Below the pieces are notes generated by a model. It was given only the letters and a program-made list of their open reading frames with translations, was not told the origin of the DNA and did not search any database. A stretch of 64,000 nt of DNA from Flavobacteriales bacterium. GTDB lineage: Bacteria > Bacteroidota > Bacteroidia > Flavobacteriales_F > PHOS-HE28. The stretch spans positions 372,001-436,000 of the forward strand of contig JADJCS010000001.1 in assembly GCA_016703105.1 (NCBI GenBank), in the 5' to 3' direction. The translations under genes and the position numbers were made by a program. This document shows positions 1 to 8,327 of the stretch, piece after piece; within the stretch, counting starts at the first letter, position 1, and each line of letters opens with the position of its first letter.

Positions 1-1
1 T

Positions 2-1528
2 CCCACATTGGATCTGAGCAGCTACGAGCTTCCGCCGATCGACCTGCTCGTGGACCATGGCACCGGCGAACTGACGGTGACCAAGGAAGAGCTCGAGGCG
101 AACAAGGACCGCATCGTGGAGACGCTCGGCCATTACAACATCGGCATCGACAAGATCAAGGCGACGATCGGGCCGACCGTGACGCTCTACGAGATCATCC
201 CGCAGGCGGGGGTGCGCATCAGCAAGATCAAGAACCTGGAGGACGACATCGCCCTGAGCCTCGCCGCGCTCGGCATCCGCATCATCGCGCCCATCCCCGG
301 CAAGGGCACCATCGGTATCGAAGTGCCGAACAGCAAGCCGCAGGTGGTGGGTATGCGCGCGGTGATCGCCAGCGAGAAATTCCAGAACAGCACCGCCGAC
401 CTGCCCATCGTGCTGGGCAAGACGATCACCAACGAGACCTTCGTTACCGACCTCACCAAGATGCCCCACCTGCTGATGGCCGGTGCCACGGGCCAGGGCA
501 AATCGGTGGGCTTGAACGCGATCCTTGTCAGCCTGCTTTACAAGAAGCACCCGAGCCAGATCAAGTTCGTGCTGGTGGATCCGAAGAAGGTGGAGCTCAC
601 CCTCTTCAATAAGATCGAGCGGCACTTCCTCGCCAAGTTGCCCGGCGACAGCGACGCCATCATCACCGATACCAAGAAGGTGGTGGCCACGCTGAACAGC
701 TTGTGCATCGAAATGGACGAGCGCTACGAGCTGCTGAAGGACGCACAGGTGCGCAATATCAAGGAGTACAATACCAAGTTCATCCAGCGCCGCCTGAACC
801 CGGAGAACGGCCACCGCTACCTCCCCTACATCGTGCTGGTGGTGGATGAGTTCGCCGACCTGATCATGACGGCCGGCCGCGAGGTGGAGACCCCGATCGC
901 CCGCCTGGCCCAGCTCGCCCGCGCCATCGGCATCCACCTGATCATCGCCACGCAGCGGCCGAGCGTGAACATCATCACCGGTACGATCAAGGCCAACTTC
1001 CCGGCGCGTATCGCCTTCCGCGTGACGAGCAAGATCGACAGCCGCACCATCCTCGACACCGGCGGCGCCGACCAGCTGATAGGCCGCGGCGATATGCTGC
1101 TGAGCACCGGCAACGAACTGATCCGCATCCAATGCGCCTTCGTCGACACGCCGGAGGTGGACAAGATCACCGAGTTCATCGGCAACCAGCGCGGCTATCC
1201 CGATGCCCTGCTCCTACCCGAGCCCCCGATGGAGGAAGGCGAAGGCGGTGTAGACCTGGACGATGGCGAGCGCGACAGCATGTTCGAAGAAGCCGCCCGC
1301 CTGGTGGTGCAAACGCAGCAGGGCTCCACTTCGCTCATCCAACGCAAGCTGAAGCTGGGCTATAACCGCGCCGGCCGCATTGTGGACCAACTGGAAGCCG
1401 CCGGCATTCTCGGTGGATTCGAAGGCAGCAAGGCGCGCCGCGTGATGATCCCCAATGAGCAGGCCTTGCATGCGCACCTGAACGCGGGTGTGCCGGCGGG
1501 TGCTGGACCGGGGATGGGGGGATTCTGA
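2..1528 (+). CDS. ftsK: DNA translocase FtsK (3' part, runs off window start)
   Basis: This is the motor and C-terminal part of the FtsK/SpoIIIE translocase, which pumps chromosome ends through the division septum and activates XerCD recombination at dif. The reading frame is open to the first base, so the membrane N-terminus lies outside the window. Visible parts, in order: the alpha/beta motor domain with Walker A GATGQGKS (nt 482-505), Walker B in LVVDEFADL (about nt 835-865), and a C-terminal gamma winged helix (about nt 1280-1460) that in the family reads KOPS-like polarity sequences. The protein ends in a Gly-rich tail. Its last 118 nt are duplicated downstream of the next two genes. 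Family assignment is firm. Confidence 0.97.
   Translation, partial: PTLDLSSYELPPIDLLVDHGTGELTVTKEELEANKDRIVETLGHYNIGIDKIKATIGPTVTLYEIIPQAGVRISKIKNLEDDIALSLAALGIRIIAPIPGKGTIGIEVPNSKPQVVGMRAVIASEKFQNSTADLPIVLGKTITNETFVTDLTKMPHLLMAGATGQGKSVGLNAILVSLLYKKHPSQIKFVLVDPKKVELTLFNKIERHFLAKLPGDSDAIITDTKKVVATLNSLCIEMDERYELLKDAQVRNIKEYNTKFIQRRLNPENGHRYLPYIVLVVDEFADLIMTAGREVETPIARLAQLARAIGIHLIIATQRPSVNIITGTIKANFPARIAFRVTSKIDSRTILDTGGADQLIGRGDMLLSTGNELIRIQCAFVDTPEVDKITEFIGNQRGYPDALLLPEPPMEEGEGGVDLDDGERDSMFEEAARLVVQTQQGSTSLIQRKLKLGYNRAGRIVDQLEAAGILGGFEGSKARRVMIPNEQALHAHLNAGVPAGAGPGMGGF
1411..1528 (+). repeat. Direct repeat, copy 1 (ftsK 3' tail)
   Basis: This is the last 118 nt of ftsK, including the stop. 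It matches 2151-2268 at 112 of 118 positions with no indels, at a constant offset of 740 nt. The two copies bracket the toxin-antitoxin pair. Confidence 0.95.
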
Positions 1529-1573
1529 GGACACCAGACCGTGCCTGTTTAACTTGCGATCATCTTCCTTCCC

Positions 1574-1738
1574 ATGGGCAAGCTGGCTAACAAACCGACC
1601 AAGCGCACAACAGTGCGCAAGAGCACACCGAAGCGTCCCAAACGGGCGTTGCCCGATGTGCGGAAGTTCAGCGGTGCTGTTCCGGGTATGGCGGAATGGG
1701 CCTTGGAGGAAGTGAGGCGTATGCGCGATGAGTGGTGA
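1574..1738 (+). CDS. Small basic VapB-like antitoxin candidate (54 aa)
   Basis: This 54-residue ORF starts at ATG 1574 and overlaps the downstream PIN-domain gene by 11 nt (1728-1738). That is the usual translational coupling of type II toxin-antitoxin pairs. The first half is very basic (KLANKPTKRTTVRKSTPKRPKR). The second half (VPGMAEWALEEVRRMRDEW) looks like a short helix that could wrap the toxin. No standard DNA-binding fold is recognisable at this length, so the antitoxin call rests on position, size and overlap. It could also be a truncated antitoxin that kept only its toxin-binding end. Confidence 0.65.
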   Translation: MGKLANKPTKRTTVRKSTPKRPKRALPDVRKFSGAVPGMAEWALEEVRRMRDEW

Positions 1739-2096
1739 GCGGATCCTCGCGGACACCAACATCCTCATCCGGATGTTCTCGGGTGAGAAGATGGTGGTCG
1801 ACTTCCTGAGCGGTGCCGACATCCATGTTTCGTTCATCACCGAGATCGAACTGCTCGCAACTTCGCGCATAACCGATGCACAAGCGCGGAAGATCCGGGC
1901 GTTCCTGGACCAATGCCTGATCATTGGTGCGGAACAGGAGGTGCGCTCCTATGCTATCGACTTCCGCAAACAGACCGGACTGAAGTTGCCCGACTGCATC
2001 ATTGCCGCCACCGGCGCTTACTTGAACATGCCTCTGGTGACCGGTGACAAGCACTTCGACAAGCTGGAGGATGAGATCGCGTTGTTCCGGTTGTGA
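1728..2096 (+). CDS. vapC: PIN-domain ribonuclease toxin, VapC family (122 aa)
   Basis: The gene encodes a full-length PIN domain. The acidic residues expected for Mg-dependent RNase activity are present: ADTNILIRMF near the N-terminus, an acidic TEIELLA in the middle, and KLPDCIIAATG plus VTGDKHFDKL near the C-terminus. VapC toxins cut tRNA or rRNA and are held inactive by the partner antitoxin. The start at ATG 1728 lies inside the upstream ORF. The start fits the family, which opens with a hydrophobic strand followed by DTN. The length is normal and no damage is visible. Which RNA it cuts cannot be read from the sequence. Confidence 0.88.
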   Translation: MSGERILADTNILIRMFSGEKMVVDFLSGADIHVSFITEIELLATSRITDAQARKIRAFLDQCLIIGAEQEVRSYAIDFRKQTGLKLPDCIIAATGAYLNMPLVTGDKHFDKLEDEIALFRL

Positions 2097-2150
2097 TCAC
2101 AGCTACGAGCGCGGGGCCCGAGGCGGGAGACCCGGAAGTGGGTTGATCCT

Positions 2151-2268
2151 CGGTGGATCCGAGGGCAGCAAGGCGCGCCGCGTGATGATCCCCAATGAGC
2201 AGGCCTTGCATGCGCACCTGAACGCAGGTGAGACGGCGGGTGCTGGGCCGGGGATGGGGGGATTCTGA
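2151..2268 (+). repeat. Direct repeat, copy 2 (orphan ftsK tail)
   Basis: This is a second copy of the ftsK C-terminal coding tail and stop, lying 55 nt after vapC and with no ftsK body in front. It has six substitutions against copy 1: three silent and three that change residues (F to S, V to E, P to T). It is a remnant, not a gene. Confidence 0.93.
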
Positions 2269-2371
2269 TCTGCCCACTATTGAGAAGGGCTCGCAGTGGG
2301 GGAGCTCCTGAACGCAGTTCGATCAAGACGGGGTAGTTTTGGGATGGAACGATCGTGTTGCTCCCCTATCT

Positions 2372-4546
2372 ATGAAACATGCACTTGGAGCCGGGGCTTG
2401 CGTCATGTGGGGCCTACTGTCCTACACACCAGGCCTTGCACAGAACCTAGTGCAGAATGGGAGTTTTGAAGTTCATACAGGCCCGTGCAACCTCGGAGCA
2501 CCGAACGGCGACTTCAACGACAATGTCGTAGGATGGTATACCACGGGACCACATCCTTTCCATGGATATCCAACCGTTGATATTTTTTGCGGCCAACCGA
2601 ACTATTCATTTTGCACCCCTGGTCCTCCTCTCATCGGTTCCGACGGCACCGTCTATGCAGGGTTCCATACAAGGGTTGTGGCACCTCCTTACAATGAATC
2701 CATCTATCATCCACTAAGTACACCGCTGGTCGAAGGCCAGATCTATACGTTGTCCTTAGACCTGGTGACCTGTCAAAACGGGCTTTTCGCTGGCAGCGAT
2801 GACTTTCACGTCTATTCCAATGTCGATTCCATACTTCCGATCGCCCGACAGATATCCCCTCGGTCCAATTGCTGGGGACCATTCCGAACAATACGATCAG
2901 CCAAAGCCAGTGGCAGACGCATACGTTCACTTTCGTCGCTCCGGCCGACTGCAATGTGCTGGTCTTCTCGGGAACGTGCGCTGGCACCCCCACCGAGTCA
3001 TATTACTACATGGACAACGTCATTCTCGAAAATGCGTGCATGGTCACACTGGGGAACGATGTGGTCTTGTGCGATGGAGACAGCACGACGTTGGTGGCTT
3101 CCGGGCCGGCTGGAACCTATCTATGGAGCGATGGCTCCACGGTTCCAACCCTCGCTGTCGGAGCGCCTGGTACTTACTGGGTGCAGGTAACCTCCATTGG
3201 CTGCGGCCTACTTACGGACACCGTAACGATCGCCTACACCGCCCCTCCACTGCCCGACCTGGGTAACGACACGACGCTGTGCATAGGGGAGATATTGATC
3301 CTGCGTTGCCACACCGAACGCCACCTATCTGTGGTACGATGGTTCCACATCGTCCACGGCCAACGTAGCCGATCCAGGGATCTATTGGGTGGAAGTGAAC
3401 GTGGGGAATTGCAGTGCGGTAGACACCATCCAAGTGAACTACACTACACCCGGCCTGGTCGATCTGCCCAGCGATACCACGCTTTGCGATGGGGACTTGT
3501 TGACCTTCGATGTGACCGCTCCGAACGCGACCTATTTGTGGAGCGATAACTCGACAAGTCCCATTCTGGAGGTCGACGAGCCGGGGATCTATTGGATAGA
3601 GCTCACAGTGAGCGGTTGCAGCGCAAGCGATACGATCAATGTCGCTAGCGATCCCTTGGCTGCGCTCGATCTTGGGAACGACACCACGCTTTGCGAGGGT
3701 AACAGCGTGGTCCTGGAGGTGGCGATCCCCGGCGCGACCTACCTGTGGCAGGATGGGACCATAGGCCCCGTTGCGACCATCACCCAACCGGGAAGCTATT
3801 GGATCGAAGCCACCTTGGCGAATTGTGTTGCAGTGGATACGATCAATGTGGAATACCAGTCGTTCGCACCGTTCGTTTGGCCCGATGACACCACGCTCTG
3901 TCAAGGAGAGACGTCGCTACTTGACGCCTCGACCTTGAACGCGACCTACCTCTGGAGCGACAATTCAACGAACGCCACGTTAGAGGTCGCACAGCAGGGA
4001 ACCTATTGGGTGCAGGTGACCGTGGATCATTGTAGCGCGAGCGACACCGTCCATATCCACATCGAACCAGCGCCTTCGATCGATCTGGGTAGCGACCAGA
4101 CCCTTTGTGAGGGCGACACCTTGGTGTTGAACGCAATGACCCCCAATGCAACCTACCTCTGGAGCACGGCAGCCACCGAAGGCATGATCCTGGTGGATCA
4201 ACCGGGGATCTATTGGGTGAACGCCCTTGTGAATGAATGCTGGGTATCGGACACCGTGGTGATCTCAGACGACGGGTGCATACCGATACTGGTGATACCG
4301 AATGTTTTCTCCCCGAATGGGGACGGGGCCAATGACCAGTTGGTTCCGATCACAAGCGAGGGGATCCAGATGTTCCATATGGTGATCTATAACCGATTGG
4401 GAGTTCCGGTGTTCGAGACCGATAATCCATTGATCGACTGGACTGGGGCGGATGCTTCGGACGGGACTTATTACTGGGTGGCCGAATACACTGACAACAA
4501 GGGATCCGGAAGCAGACAGAGCGGGCATTTGACGCTGCTGCGATAA
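2372..4546 (+). pseudogene. T9SS type B (CHU_C) adhesin-like protein with six tandem repeats, frameshifted twice
   Basis: ATG 2372 opens a signal peptide (MKHALGAGACVMWG, cleavage after GLAQ). A carbohydrate-binding-like region follows, then six tandem repeats of about 68 residues built on LGNDTTLCxGD / NATYLWSDNST / PGxYWVxVTxxxCSASDT, and last a gliding-motility-type C-terminal domain (VIPNVFSPNGDGANDQ). That domain marks type B cargo of the type IX secretion system, exported to the cell surface. The frame drops by one near nt 2838-2850 and is restored near 3295-3302, where DVATPN appears to have lost two bases. Both flanks and the middle code for intact repeats, so the breaks are recent or are assembly errors. 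An earlier in-frame TTG at 2339 is less likely because it precedes the signal peptide. Confidence 0.8.
3040..4277 (+). repeat. Six tandem protein repeats (about 68 aa each)
   Basis: Each unit begins LGNDTTLC or a variant, has NATYLWS in the middle and ends with CSASDT or a variant. The units differ enough to be old duplications. They are Ig/PKD-like units of the kind found in large Bacteroidota surface proteins. Confidence 0.85.
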
Positions 4547-4585
4547 TTAGAGCCGGATCAAATCCGCGTTGCGAACGCCCTCGAA

Positions 4586-4678
4586 CTGGTGCAAGACTTC
4601 CGCATGCGGTGGCCGGTGTTGGCCAGGCGGGCGTCTTGTGCCGCGTTCCTTGGATCCGTGTGCAAGGGCCAGGGCTCC
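4586..4678 (+). repeat. Dispersed intergenic repeat, copy A (short form)
   Basis: The block begins ctggtgcaagacttccgc and ends near caagggccagggctcc. It matches copies B (5473-5622) and C (7102-7258) but lacks their central segment. It starts 39 nt after the stop of the frameshifted adhesin gene. Confidence 0.8.
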
Positions 4679-4762
4679 GTGGAGGATCCCTGTTCGCTAT
4701 GGGCACCGGGCCCCTACTTCTACACAGTACCGGATGGAAACACTTGCGCTATTTTAGGGGCG

Positions 4763-4807
4763 ATGACCGCTGAACACCTGCTCCTTGATACGAACATACA
4801 CGTGTAG
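4763..4807 (+). pseudogene. Fragment of a second PIN-domain toxin gene (14 aa left)
   Basis: The reading frame MTAEHLLLDTNIHV stops at TAG 4805. The LLLDTNI core is the first strand and first catalytic Asp of PIN domains, preceded by an in-frame ATG. No further PIN sequence follows. It is best read as the debris of another vapC gene, but a match this short could arise by chance. Confidence 0.45.
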
Positions 4808-4838
4808 CACAGGATATCTTGCCCATACCGTCAGCTAT

Positions 4839-5470
4839 ATGAGGTACATGCGCAGCCTAACGACGACCTGCCTGACCCTCACAGCGATCCCGCGCTGGCG
4901 CAAGCGCAAAGCCTGCCTTCCGGGATCTGCTTGAACCTCGATCAATTGAAAGCACGCGCCCCGGCAGCAAAAGCAACGCTCAATGTGACGCGCCGGTCAT
5001 CCGGGGATATCGTTATGATGGGAGGGAACGACTACCGCCTTGAGGGGATCGGTGATACGCTAGAGACGAAGTATCTGAAGCGGGACGTGTATGCGTATGC
5101 CAGCAACGATTCGCTCTTCTTGAATTGTTTCCATCAGAAGCTGGGGCCATGGTACGCGTTGGCCCTGTGCCAGGGCGAGTTCCTGGTCTACCGAGCAGCC
5201 ATTACCACACCCTACGCTTGGATGGGGGGCGCCGTCGGTGGCGCGATCGCGGCCGGAAACCGCCAACTCTATGTCCTAAGCCTCCGCACCGGCAATACCC
5301 GGCCACTCAACAAGGAATACGTTATCGCTCGTTTGGAGGATCGGGGAATGACCGAGTTGCTTAGCGCTTACACTGCGGAAGGGCAGCAGGACTCCGTGGA
5401 GGTGCTGCTGCGGTACGTTGAGTTGCTGAACGCCGATCTTGCGGCTGGCGCAGGCGGGTCCGGCCCATAA
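4839..5470 (+). CDS. Exported hypothetical protein, frameshift in its signal peptide
   Basis: The main frame is open to 5470 and has no start codon before TTG 4931. Just upstream in the same frame lies ALAQAQSLPSGICLN, a good signal-peptidase site. The matching start, MRYMRSLTTTCLTLTAI (ATG 4839 or 4848), is in another frame. One missing base at about 4884-4892 would join the two. The mature part, about 175 residues, has a hydrophobic glycine-rich segment (WMGGAVGGAIAAG, around nt 5220-5258) and a charged C-terminal half. I recognise no family. Copy B of the dispersed repeat starts two bases after its stop. Confidence 0.6.
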
Positions 5471-5472
5471 AC

Positions 5473-5622
5473 TGGCGCAAGACTTTCGCGTGCGAAGGCC
5501 GGTGTTAGGCGGGGCGCCTACGCCAAAGCGCTTCGGCGACGGCGCGCGGGCGTCTTGCATCGCCTTCGCGAAGCTTTCGGCCTAGCGAGGTGCCGCGTTC
5601 CTTATATCTGTGGGTAAGGGCC
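5473..5622 (+). repeat. Dispersed intergenic repeat, copy B (full form)
   Basis: This copy contains the central segment cctacgccaaagcgcttcgg and ends with gaggtgccgcgttcc. It is close to identical to copy C over about 100 nt. It begins immediately after the stop of the preceding gene. Confidence 0.88.
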
Positions 5623-5690
5623 ACATGCCGGCCACAAGCCACAGGCTTCAAGCCGCAAGCTTGATCAATGCTTCGCCAACGGGGAGCTTA

Positions 5691-5720
5691 CACGGATCAA
5701 AAAGGTGGGCGGAGCCCATT
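5691..5720 (+). repeat. Short block shared with 7306-7334
   Basis: The block cacggatcaaaaaggtgggc followed by ggagcccat recurs with one mismatch about 50 nt after copy C. It is therefore a second, separate module of the same dispersed element. Confidence 0.8.
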
Positions 5721-5835
5721 GGTCAGTAGGCAGTAGGCAGGGGCAGTGGGCAGGCGTGGGATCTTGGTCTATGGTCGTTGGTCCTAGGTCGTAGGCGGAG
5801 GATGGCTGTCCGATGTCTTATGTCCTAAGCTTCGA
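5715..5835 (+). repeat. Low-complexity imperfect short repeats
   Basis: These are stuttering units such as cagtaggcagtaggcag and ggtctatggtcgttggtc. Such degenerate G-rich tandem strings are common between genes in Bacteroidota. No gene is visible between 5471 and 5913. Confidence 0.65.
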
Positions 5836-5913
5836 ACTTTTGATGCGGCCACAACCACCAAGCTCCCTCCGTTTATGAGGTACCTTCACTGGATCGGCCA
5901 GATCCGTGACCTC

Positions 5914-7092
5914 ATGAAAGCACAACTACTCGCCTATTGCATGCTCACAGGTTTGCTGGTGAAAGCACAGTGGCAAGCCACCAACAACCCGAACACGCAG
6001 ATCCAATGCATTGCTGCTGAAGGAAGCACTGTGCTGATCGGAACTGGGGGTGGTGGCGTGTATGTCTCTACCGACAATGCCGACACGTGGTCTTCGCCGA
6101 GCGATTGTTGTAGTGATTTCGTCCTCCCCTACATCTGGTGTACGGCGATCGAGGGGTCGGAATTCTACGCAGGTACAACGAGTGGCTTGTACCGATCCGT
6201 GGATGGTGGTGCGACATGGGATCCGATCAACAATGGCCTTACGGGAGCGGATACGATGGTATCGGCGATACTCCGTGATGATACGACGCTTTTCGCAGCG
6301 CTACAGAGCGGCGTGTTCCGCTCATTCGACAATGGAGCGAACTGGACGAACGCGAGCGTTGGGTTTACCGGCAATGCACGCGCGCTGGCCCGGCACGGGG
6401 CGTATCTCTTCGCCGGCAGCGCGGGTGCAGGTGTGTTCCGCTCACTGGACAATGGAGACAACTGGGCAGCTGCAAGCGTCGGGTTGACCAACGGGGTCGT
6501 GAACGACTTCCAGTCCGTGGGAGCGGACCTTTTTGTTGCCACCAACGAGGGTGTATTCCGCTCTACGGACAACGGAGATACCTGGACGGCTGTGAACAGC
6601 GGCATCCTCACCCTGACCATCTGGGACCTGCTCCTCGTGAACGGCCACCTCTACGCCGCCTCGATGGGCGGTGGCATCTATGTGTCCACCGACAATGGCG
6701 CAAGTTGGAGCACTGATAACGCTGGTTTGACCTACACCTCCATGAGTTCTTTGGCCGCGGGCGATACGTACATGTATACCGGGGTCGCGGCCATGGGTGA
6801 TGTGTTCCGCCATGCCCTGCCAGCCGTCGGGTTGGACGAAGGTGTGAGTGGATCGCTCATACGGGTGTATCCTACCCTGACCACGGGAGAGGTGATCATC
6901 GAGGACAAAGCCACGCCGGCGATGGATCGCACGGTTTGCGTGATCGACGCGCTGGGGCGAACGTTGAAGACTATCCGTATCGGTTACGCACAGCGAGCGT
7001 CACTGTACTTAGATGGTACTGCCGGTCCATACAACCTGGAGATACGCTCGGCGGATAGACGTGTTGCGAGCTACCGTGTGGTGAAACAGTAG
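5914..7092 (+). CDS. T9SS type A secreted protein with Asp-box (BNR-like) repeats
   Basis: This is a 392-residue exported protein. The start is taken at ATG 5914, which opens a clean signal peptide (MKAQLLAYCMLTGLLVKAQ). ATG 5875 would add 13 polar residues in front. Six units of the form VFRSxDNGxxW (for example LYRSVDGGATW and VFRSTDNGDTW) are Asp-box repeats, each a turn in a beta-propeller as in sialidase/BNR and photosystem-stability-factor folds. After about residue 300 a T9SS type A sorting domain follows (VYPTLTTGEVIIED, then VCVIDALGRTLKTI). The substrate is unknown; similar propellers are non-enzymatic surface proteins. Dispersed repeat copy C begins nine nt after the stop. Confidence 0.85.
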   Translation: MKAQLLAYCMLTGLLVKAQWQATNNPNTQIQCIAAEGSTVLIGTGGGGVYVSTDNADTWSSPSDCCSDFVLPYIWCTAIEGSEFYAGTTSGLYRSVDGGATWDPINNGLTGADTMVSAILRDDTTLFAALQSGVFRSFDNGANWTNASVGFTGNARALARHGAYLFAGSAGAGVFRSLDNGDNWAAASVGLTNGVVNDFQSVGADLFVATNEGVFRSTDNGDTWTAVNSGILTLTIWDLLLVNGHLYAASMGGGIYVSTDNGASWSTDNAGLTYTSMSSLAAGDTYMYTGVAAMGDVFRHALPAVGLDEGVSGSLIRVYPTLTTGEVIIEDKATPAMDRTVCVIDALGRTLKTIRIGYAQRASLYLDGTAGPYNLEIRSADRRVASYRVVKQ

Positions 7093-7101
7093 CCCCCGAT
7101 C

Positions 7102-7258
7102 TGGCGCAAGACTTCCGCGCGCGAGGGCCGGTGTTGGGCAGGCCGCCTACGCCAAAGCGCTTCGGCGACGGCGCGCGGGCGTCTTGCATCGCCTTCGCGA
7201 AGCCTTCGGCGGAGCGAGGTGCCGCGATACTTGGGACTGTGTTCAAGGACCAGGGCTA
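7102..7258 (+). repeat. Dispersed intergenic repeat, copy C (full form)
   Basis: It carries the same segments as copy B in the same order, then gttcaaggaccagggctac, which resembles the end of copy A. It is followed by an 8-bp hairpin (7275-7282 with 7296-7303). No gene is visible from 7093 to 7514. Confidence 0.88.
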
Positions 7259-7305
7259 CGTGGAAGTCTCCTGTCTTCCGAGCCTAACTCGGGTTCTCGG
7301 AAGTA

Positions 7306-7334
7306 CACGGAGCAAAAAGGTGGGCGGAGCCCAT
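7306..7334 (+). repeat. Short block shared with 5691-5720
   Basis: The block cacggagcaaaaaggtgggc followed by ggagcccat is the second copy of this module, 47 nt after dispersed repeat copy C. Confidence 0.8.
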
Positions 7335-7514
7335 GGGTTGTTTGGTAGCGTGGTTGTGATGGCCAAAAGCTCCAAGCCTTAAGCTTTGAATGCGGGCTTA
7401 GAGGCACAAGCTGCCAGCTCTTGAATCGCCATAAGCCTCTTGCTGCAGGCCACAAGTTTGATAACCCGGGCTTGCCCCCCTCCGTAAAACACGGCCGATA
7501 ACGCATGAGACGCC

Positions 7515-8192
7515 ATGATCCGCTCCAACATGACCCCTGTGCAGGTGGCTTCGGCCGCCCGCAAGGACGTGGGGCAAGTGCTGCGGCATGCGACGGAGAA
7601 GCACAGTGACCTGGAGCGCCTCTGCACCAAACTGGGGAAGGACAAGCAGGAGGTAAGAAGCGGGTGCTTCACTTCACAGAAAGGTTTGCAATGGGTGTAC
7701 GTGGCGGCCGCGAACCAGGGCCGTGTGCGGATCTATCCGCTCGTTTGGTGGGCGACCAGGAAAGGCACCTGCGCGATGCAGATCGATGCCGAGGGCCCCG
7801 CGGCTTTCTTCCAGGAACATGTGATGCACCGCTACATCAAGCGCTACCTGCGCGGCGGAACGTTGTTCAACGCCCTACGTGAGTTCCACCGGTACAATTA
7901 CGAGAAGGCGAGCCAGCCCTGCGATTACAAAGGCGACCGCGAAAGCTATACGGCGGTGATCGACGATGGCTACGTGGCCGGCGAGTATTTGAAGGATGAT
8001 GCGATCGTGCATTACCGCACGTACTACGACATGCCCATGGGCGAGAGGCGTTTCGGTTACTTACGCCCTTCACTCGACTGGCGACAGTTGATGGCCACGA
8101 TCGACTTTGAACGCGTGGCCCGTCGCGACACGCCGCATTTCGCCTGGGGGCGCGGGTATTTGATGCGGGCGGAAATGGGGATGGCGGCGTAG
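7515..8192 (+). CDS. Hypothetical cytoplasmic protein (225 aa)
   Basis: The coding frame runs from ATG 7515 to TAG. There is no signal peptide or membrane segment. The protein is basic and aromatic-rich, with stretches such as WVYVAAANQGRVRIYPLVWW, HRYIKRYLRGG and FHRYNYEKASQPC. The composition suggests a compact globular protein. I do not recognise the family. Codon usage resembles the neighbouring housekeeping genes, which supports a real gene. It stands alone between the repeat-rich gap and an exported protein gene. Confidence 0.65.
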   Translation: MIRSNMTPVQVASAARKDVGQVLRHATEKHSDLERLCTKLGKDKQEVRSGCFTSQKGLQWVYVAAANQGRVRIYPLVWWATRKGTCAMQIDAEGPAAFFQEHVMHRYIKRYLRGGTLFNALREFHRYNYEKASQPCDYKGDRESYTAVIDDGYVAGEYLKDDAIVHYRTYYDMPMGERRFGYLRPSLDWRQLMATIDFERVARRDTPHFAWGRGYLMRAEMGMAA

Positions 8193-8222
8193 CCGGTCAT
8201 CGTTAGCGGTGAAGTCACTTTA

Positions 8223-8242
8223 GTCCGCAGGGTCCTGCGGAC
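8223..8242 (+). terminator. Stem-loop after the 225-aa gene
   Basis: The sequence gtccgcagggtcctgcggac is a perfect inverted repeat 31 nt after the stop codon. It probably ends transcription, but no T-tract follows. Confidence 0.45.
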
Positions 8243-8327
8243 GGTGAGCCTACGGGGACTTCGAGATCCCGACCAGGCTCTAAGACCGGGACAAATCCCA
8301 TCTTCGGCGCAGCATCCAGTCCGACCT

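Noticed and set aside
5276..5560. Minus-strand ORF sharing MQDARAPSPKRFGVG with one at 6971-7246
   Set aside because: The shared peptide comes from the dispersed repeat copies B and C. The rest of the two ORFs differs, so they are not related genes.
5715..5835. Possible CRISPR array
   Set aside because: The units are short, imperfect and tandem, with no constant-length spacers and no cas genes in the window.
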